A stretch of 10,850 bases of DNA from Fidelibacterota bacterium (GTDB taxonomy: Bacteria; Fidelibacterota; Fidelibacteria; Fidelibacterales; DSDE01): positions 1 through 10,850 of the forward strand of contig DSDE01000204.1 in NCBI GenBank assembly GCA_011049095.1. Reading direction: 5' to 3'. A model generated the notes under the pieces. That model was given only the letters and a program-made list of their open reading frames with translations, had not been told where the DNA came from and made no database searches. A program made the position numbers and the translations under genes. Numbering within the stretch: position 1 is the stretch's first letter; the number at the start of each line of letters is the position of its first letter. This document shows, piece after piece, positions 7,389 through 10,850 of this stretch.

Positions 7389-9905
7389 TCAGGCTTCTTC
7401 CTCTTCTTCGGGTTCTTTGTTTTGCTCATCTGAAGAGAGTTGAGCCCTAAGGCCTTCCAGCCCCTCAATCTTTTGAGAAGCGATTTCCTGGCTGGCGATA
7501 ACCTTAGCAATCTCCTTTTCTTCTTCATTCAAAAGCAGGTCATCGCGTGTGAGAATAACTTTTCGCTCTTCATCATTGATATCATCAACGCGCAGCTCGA
7601 TCTCTGAACCAGGCCTGATATTGCGAATATAATTTTTCCGGTCACGTTTGCTTACTTCGTGAAGTGGTACGATTGCCTCAAAATTTTCTTCAGGCAGCTT
7701 AATGATAACCCCCTTGTCTAAAACCTTGATGACAGTTCCTTTGGCCATCGAGCCAGGTTTATATTTTTCCCGCATTGCTAACCACGGGTCATCTTCCAAC
7801 TGTTTGAGGCCAAGGGAAATCTTCCGCTCACCGGTATTGATGTCCAGTACCGCTACATTAACTTCGTCTCCGGTATGGAGCATATCTTTGGGGTGACGAA
7901 TTTTCTGTGTCCAGCTAAGGTCACTGATATGTACCAGCCCATCAATGCCTGTTTCCAGCTCAACAAAAGCGCCATACTGTTTGATTGTCCTAACGGTGCC
8001 TTTAACCTGTGAACCGATTGGGTAACGTTTGAGAATATCTGTCCAGGGGTCCGGCAGGAGCTGCTTCACGCCAAGGGAAATTTTCCGCTCCTGCATATCA
8101 ACAGACAGAACTTTGGCTTCTACTGTAGAGCCAAGACGATAAACTTCGGAAGGATGCTTAATGTTTTGTGTCCAGCTCAGCTCACTGATATGAATCAGAC
8201 CTTCTACGCCTTTCTCAAGCTCAACAAAAAGCCCATAATTGGTAATACTGACGACTTTTCCTTTGACGACGGCATCTTTTGGATAGCGTTCTTCGATATT
8301 ATCCCAAGGATTGGGTGTCAGTTGTTTCATACCCAGGCTGACCCGCTGTTTTTCAATATCATAATCAATAATCATCACATCGACAACCTGGTCAATGTTA
8401 AGCATTTCAGACGGATGATTGATTTTTCCCCAGGACATATCAGTAATGTGAAGGAGGCCGTCTAAGCCGCCCAGGTCAATAAAAGCGCCGAAATCGGTGA
8501 TGTTTTTCACTCGTCCCGGAATCACTTGCTTTACTTTAATCTGGCTCAGGAGTTTTTCCCGGTCTTCTTTATTTTGCTCTTCAATGATTTCTTTGTGACT
8601 GACAACGATGTTTTTCCGCACTTCATTTAGCTTTACGATCTTGAAGGGCATTGTCTTGCCTACGTAAGAATCAAAATCGGTAATGGGTCGCACATCAATC
8701 TGGCTTCCTGGTAAAAACCCTTCAACACCATAGAGGTCCACCACCATTCCGCCTTTGATACGTTTGACGATGTATCCTTCAACTGTTTTATTATTGCTGT
8801 AGTCATTGCGGATTTTTTCCCATGCTTTGAGAAAATCAGCTTTTCTTTTGGATAAAATGAGCTGACCATGGTCGTCTTCCATTTTGTCAATATAGACTTC
8901 AATTTCGGAGCCAATTTCTGGAAGGCGGGCGCCAAATTCATCAATTGGGATAATGCCTTCGGATTTCAGGCCGACATCCACAACCACTTCCCTGTCTCCG
9001 ACCCTGATGACGTGTCCCGTGACACAATCTTCAGCGTTGAAGCGGTTTAGGGTTTTTGAATACATATCCATCAGATTTTCATCGGCGCTTATTTCCGCTT
9101 CATTTTCGAGTATGTCACCGACTTTTATAATGCGGATATTCTCAAGGCCGTCTGTCCCATTTTTATAGGTCTCGCTGACAGATTTGCGAGGGTTTGAGGT
9201 TAAAGTTTCGTTGACACCGTCAGTCATTCTTTCTCCTTTTTTTATTTTTTTGTTTTCCATGATATATAAAATGATTTTTTCCGTTTGCTCTGCTATTGTC
9301 AGCGCTGTTGTATCCAGCTTGATGGCATCATCAGCCATCATTAGAGGAGCGCTTTCACGAGAGCTGTCCAGCTTATCTCTGTGGGCCAGCATCTCTTTCA
9401 CGGCCTCAATTGTCAGACCAGGTGTTAAATCCCGCATTTCTAACCAGCGCCGCCGTGCTCTTTCTTCCAAATTGGCCACAAGAAATATCTTGAGGTCTGC
9501 ATTGGGAAATACAACCGTGCCGATGTCACGTCCATCTAAAACGACATTTTGTTTCTCACTCATCTGTCGCTGCTGTTTTAGCATCTCATCTCGGACTTGT
9601 GGTATGGCGCTGACAGCGCTGACCAGCATATCTACTTTTTGGCTGCGAATTTCTTCACTGACATCCTCTCCATTAAGGATTAGTCGCTGCTGCGGTAATG
9701 CGCCTTGAAAAGAGATGTCAATCTCTTTGCTTAATCCGGCGATTGTCTCGATATCACTGGCATCAATCTGGCGACGAATCATTTCTAAAGTAAGCGCTCT
9801 GTACATTGCGCCTGTATCGATATAGCAAAAAGATAGCTTCTGGGCCACCGCTTTAGCTGTTGTGCTCTTTCCAGAGCCTGCGGGGCCGTCAATTGCGATT
9901 ATCAA
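7389..9905 (-). CDS. cmk-rpsA: Cytidylate kinase fused to 30S ribosomal protein S1
   Basis: An 838-residue fusion. Residues 1 to about 217 are a complete (d)CMP kinase, which phosphorylates CMP/dCMP with ATP: P-loop GPAGSGKST (7-15), DTGAMYR (30-36), LDGRDIGTVVFP (124-133) and the CMP-binding RDKLDSSRESAPL (176-188). After a Lys-rich linker, residue 227 (ATG at 9227) begins an S1-like part of 612 residues. It has six OB-fold S1 repeats, at about 292-353, 374-438, 459-527, 545-614, 632-701 and 719-787, and an acidic Glu-rich tail. S1 binds mRNA and helps it dock on the 30S subunit. Repeats 3-6 carry typical text such as DFGAFIDLGGLDGLLHITDMSW. The gene starts at TTG 9905 behind AAGGGGGT. Adjacent cmk and rpsA genes are common and cmk-rpsA fusions are known in some lineages. 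An ideal internal ribosome-binding site at M227 means free S1 may also be made. Confidence 0.93.
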   Translation of the reverse strand: MIIAIDGPAGSGKSTTAKAVAQKLSFCYIDTGAMYRALTLEMIRRQIDASDIETIAGLSKEIDISFQGALPQQRLILNGEDVSEEIRSQKVDMLVSAVSAIPQVRDEMLKQQRQMSEKQNVVLDGRDIGTVVFPNADLKIFLVANLEERARRRWLEMRDLTPGLTIEAVKEMLAHRDKLDSSRESAPLMMADDAIKLDTTALTIAEQTEKIILYIMENKKIKKGERMTDGVNETLTSNPRKSVSETYKNGTDGLENIRIIKVGDILENEAEISADENLMDMYSKTLNRFNAEDCVTGHVIRVGDREVVVDVGLKSEGIIPIDEFGARLPEIGSEIEVYIDKMEDDHGQLILSKRKADFLKAWEKIRNDYSNNKTVEGYIVKRIKGGMVVDLYGVEGFLPGSQIDVRPITDFDSYVGKTMPFKIVKLNEVRKNIVVSHKEIIEEQNKEDREKLLSQIKVKQVIPGRVKNITDFGAFIDLGGLDGLLHITDMSWGKINHPSEMLNIDQVVDVMIIDYDIEKQRVSLGMKQLTPNPWDNIEERYPKDAVVKGKVVSITNYGLFVELEKGVEGLIHISELSWTQNIKHPSEVYRLGSTVEAKVLSVDMQERKISLGVKQLLPDPWTDILKRYPIGSQVKGTVRTIKQYGAFVELETGIDGLVHISDLSWTQKIRHPKDMLHTGDEVNVAVLDINTGERKISLGLKQLEDDPWLAMREKYKPGSMAKGTVIKVLDKGVIIKLPEENFEAIVPLHEVSKRDRKNYIRNIRPGSEIELRVDDINDEERKVILTRDDLLLNEEEKEIAKVIASQEIASQKIEGLEGLRAQLSSDEQNKEPEEEEEA
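9220..9251 (-). promoter_or_regulatory. Internal ribosome-binding site, S1 start and A7-T-A7 tract at the cmk/rpsA junction
   Basis: Read on the minus strand: A7 (9251-9245), T, A7 (9243-9237), then GGAG (9236-9233), a 5-base spacer and ATG (9227-9225). The spacing is ideal for initiating a separate 612-residue S1 (9227 to 7389). The second tract supplies an A_AAA_AAA heptamer in the reading frame. In the +1 frame a TGA overlaps the ATG (9226-9224, an ATGA overlap), and in the -1 frame a TGA lies at 9222-9220. The sequence is certain; that the site is used is inferred. Confidence 0.6.
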
Positions 9906-9919
9906 ATAATACCCCCTTT
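9903..9919 (-). promoter_or_regulatory. Ribosome-binding site and TTG start of cmk
   Basis: Minus-strand AAGGGGGT (9918-9911) lies 5 bases before TTG (9905-9903), one mismatch from the AAGGAGGT consensus. The next codons give IIAIDGPAGSGKST, the normal N-terminus of the family, so the TTG is the credible start. No in-frame ATG was found just upstream. Confidence 0.75.
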
Positions 9920-10262
9920 TGAAAAAGCCTAGTAATTTAATATCTTTTTATCTAAAATAATATTAGATGTTTGTATAATTTTTCACAAATCCAAAGTTTG
10001 AGAGCATTTGGGGAATTTTCTGAGACACTGAATCTTGGCTGTTGGGGTCGTGTTAAGTTTTCGCGATTTTCTCATAGGATAGAATTGTTTAGCATAAAAT
10101 ATCTCTTTGCCTCATATTGTTTAGAAAGAAATATGTTTTTGCTTTTTGAAAGACTAAAAGGAAAAACTTTTGACAGCTTCATTTTGTAAACATAGTGTCC
10201 ATAAAAACCGCTTACGTTTTATAAGAGATAATTATTATTAAGCTTATAAAACTCTAATAAAG
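9906..10262 (-). other. A+T-rich non-coding stretch: presumed promoter and leader of cmk-rpsA
   Basis: These 357 bases hold no convincing gene. A 72-codon plus-strand frame (9971-10189) starts with TTG and has no ribosome-binding site. A 36-codon minus-strand frame beginning MKLSKVFPFS also lacks one. The region must contain the cmk-rpsA promoter. The best candidate box is minus-strand GATATTTT (10103-10096), which would give a leader of about 190 bases, but no clear upstream partner box was found and other A+T-rich sites are possible. A 9-bp direct repeat is listed separately. Confidence 0.5.
10084..10124. repeat. 9-bp direct repeat ATTGTTTAG, two copies
   Basis: Exact copies lie at 10084-10092 and 10116-10124, 32 bp from start to start, about three helical turns. 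They flank the candidate GATATTTT box of the cmk-rpsA upstream region. They could be a tandem protein-binding site, but short A+T-rich repeats also arise by chance. Confidence 0.35.
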
Positions 10263-10292
10263 AAAAAGGGAGAAGCATGCTTCTCCCTTTTT
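10263..10292 (-). terminator. Terminator of the DUF2582-like gene
   Basis: A perfect 30-bp inverted repeat: AAAAAGGGAGAA (10263-10274), GCATGC, TTCTCCCTTTTT (10281-10292). Read on the minus strand, it begins 17 bases after the stop codon at 10310 and ends in a U-run. Being symmetrical, it could also act on plus-strand transcripts. Confidence 0.9.
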
Positions 10293-10309
10293 GCAGATTT
10301 CGGGAATAA

Positions 10310-10507
10310 TTATTTTTTTAGGCTGTAATAGATGGCATTTTTTCGGGTTTCGGCTTCCAGTTTATCTTCACGAGCCAGCCAGCCAAGCGCCATCAGTACC
10401 AGGTCGCGCTTTTCATCAGTGAGCTTTAATAGCTTTGAGACAGTCATTTCGCCTTCTGTATTTAGTGTTTCCCAAATCTTACCTGCGATCGTACCAATTT
10501 CATTCAT
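10310..10507 (-). CDS. Small winged helix-turn-helix protein (DUF2582-like)
   Basis: A 65-residue protein. MNEIGTIAGKIWETLN, then EGEMTVSKLLKLT, DLVLMALGWLAREDKL and a final IYYSLKK match the winged-helix family DUF2582 (PF10771), recalled from memory. It shows the helix / turn / recognition-helix pattern followed by a short beta wing. Such proteins are presumed DNA-binding, but I know of no defined target. The ATG at 10507 is chosen because AAAAGGAAG lies 5 bases upstream; longer in-frame starts at 10525 (ATG) and 10531 (TTG) have no ribosome-binding site. It is a single-gene unit: its own terminator lies 17 bases downstream, and the next plus-strand gene diverges from it across 150 bases. 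Confidence 0.85.
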   Translation of the reverse strand: MNEIGTIAGKIWETLNTEGEMTVSKLLKLTDEKRDLVLMALGWLAREDKLEAETRKNAIYYSLKK

Positions 10508-10534
10508 TTTTTCTTCCTTTTGCATTTTCAAAGT

Positions 10535-10565
10535 GAAATATAAGAGAGATCACATTCAAAAGCAA
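10535..10565 (-). promoter_or_regulatory. Candidate promoter of the DUF2582-like gene
   Basis: Minus-strand TTGCTT (10565-10560) and TTATAT (10543-10538) are 16 bases apart. The downstream box continues as TATATTTC (10542-10535), similar to the Bacteroidetes TAnnTTTG box. Transcription would start roughly 20 bases before the ATG, leaving room for the visible ribosome-binding site. Confidence 0.4.
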
Positions 10566-10644
10566 GGATTTACAGGCTTTTATGCATTTTCCTGACACAA
10601 ATTTATTGGTTTTTAAAAAAATGTTTATTCTTGTAGCTTATTGT

Positions 10645-10652
10645 TATATTTT
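10645..10652 (+). promoter_or_regulatory. Candidate -10 box of the 10658 membrane-protein gene
   Basis: TATATTTT ends 5 bases before the ATG at 10658. Used as a -10/-7 box, it would start transcription at or next to the ATG. No good -35 partner is visible (TGTTTA at 10622-10627 has the right 17-base spacing but matches poorly), and no Shine-Dalgarno lies between the box and the ATG. Confidence 0.3.
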
Positions 10653-10657
10653 CGGCA

Positions 10658-10850
10658 ATGAAAAAACGACCCTGGATATTTCAGCTTGTCAGCGCGATCA
10701 TATCGTTAGCAGCGCTGGTTTACGCTTTTTGGGAAATCGAGTGGCAATTGTTTCTTGATAGTGTTCGGATGGTGCGCCCTCTTTGGTATGGCTTTACTGT
10801 TGTCTTAATTGTGTTTTCCATATTTGTGCGTGCCTGGCGCTGGAAATATC
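10658..10850 (+). CDS. LPG-synthase TM / flippase-like integral membrane protein, 3' truncated by the window edge
   Basis: From ATG 10658 the frame is open to the right edge, giving 64 codons. It begins MKKRPWIFQLVSAIISLAAL, a positively charged N-terminus and first membrane segment. Then come a short amphipathic stretch (EIEWQLFLDSVRMVRPLWYG), a second membrane segment (FTVVLIVFSIFV) and RAWRWKY. The W/V-E-W...L..V...W and final RxWRW pattern is typical of the start of the lysylphosphatidylglycerol synthase TM family (PF03706, formerly UPF0104/AglD-like), whose members are multi-spanning inner-membrane proteins linked to lipid modification or flipping. The family call rests on about a fifth of the expected length. 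No Shine-Dalgarno precedes the ATG, and a candidate -10 box sits immediately upstream. Confidence 0.75.
   Translation, partial: MKKRPWIFQLVSAIISLAALVYAFWEIEWQLFLDSVRMVRPLWYGFTVVLIVFSIFVRAWRWKY

Noticed and set aside
9184..9708. 174-codon plus-strand frame opposite the cytidylate kinase
   Set aside because: Antisense to a clearly conserved kinase domain, with Ser-rich text typical of a shadow frame.
10068..10178. 36-codon minus-strand frame beginning MKLSKVFPFS in the cmk upstream region
   Set aside because: No Shine-Dalgarno and a low-complexity Lys/Ser/Phe composition expected of A+T-rich non-coding DNA.
9971..10189. 72-codon plus-strand frame beginning TTG
   Set aside because: No ribosome-binding site, a TTG start, no recognisable domain, and it lies in the presumed leader of the opposite-strand cmk-rpsA gene.
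10310..10531. Longer 73-codon version of the DUF2582-like protein
   Set aside because: The TTG at 10531 and the ATG at 10525 have no ribosome-binding site, whereas ATG 10507 has AAAAGGAAG at good spacing and gives the usual family N-terminus.
1..10850. Mobile element, CRISPR array, phage or defence system
   Set aside because: No transposase, integrase, regularly spaced repeats, tRNA-type attachment site or defence-gene motifs were seen. The genes are housekeeping or secreted proteins with similar base composition.

Overview
The window (about 45% G+C by eye) looks like chromosome from a Gram-negative bacterium of the Fibrobacteres-Chlorobi-Bacteroidetes (FCB) group or an allied candidate phylum such as Cloacimonadota or Marinimicrobia. 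The case rests on three things: a gingipain-family protease ending in a YPNPFN-type (FlgD-like/type IX secretion) C-terminal domain with a dockerin beside it, a DUF6588-like envelope protein, and a Bacteroidetes-like MetF. The taxon is inference and no finer placement is claimed.

Layout. (1) Bases 2-5123, plus strand: the 3' part of a large secreted gingipain-like cysteine protease whose start lies off the left edge, followed 16 bases later by a secreted, probably outer-membrane DUF6588-like protein, closed by a terminator at 5140-5178. (2) Bases 5214-7314, plus strand: metF and metK, two methyl-cycle enzymes (5-methyl-THF formation and S-adenosylmethionine synthesis) 10 bases apart, ending at a perfect-palindrome terminator (7331-7359) that also serves the convergent gene. 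(3) Bases 7389-9905, minus strand: one continuous frame encoding cytidylate kinase joined to ribosomal protein S1. (4) Bases 9906-10262: an A+T-rich stretch with no convincing gene, presumably the cmk-rpsA promoter and leader. (5) Bases 10310-10507, minus strand: a small winged-helix protein of the DUF2582 type, with its own terminator. (6) Bases 10658-10850, plus strand: the start of a membrane protein resembling the LPG-synthase/flippase TM family, running off the right edge.

The most interesting spot is the cmk/rpsA junction (about 9220-9251). The fused frame contains a near-ideal Shine-Dalgarno sequence and ATG exactly where a free-standing rpsA would begin. Just before it is an A7-T-A7 tract, and both alternative frames meet a TGA within the first few bases of the S1 start. 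A one-base slip or indel would therefore turn the fusion back into two overlapping genes. This could be a true fusion with internal initiation, a slippage or frameshift switch, or an assembly error; the sequence alone cannot decide.

No RNA genes, insertion sequences, CRISPR arrays or prophage genes were seen. Apart from the protease pair, this is mostly ordinary housekeeping chromosome.
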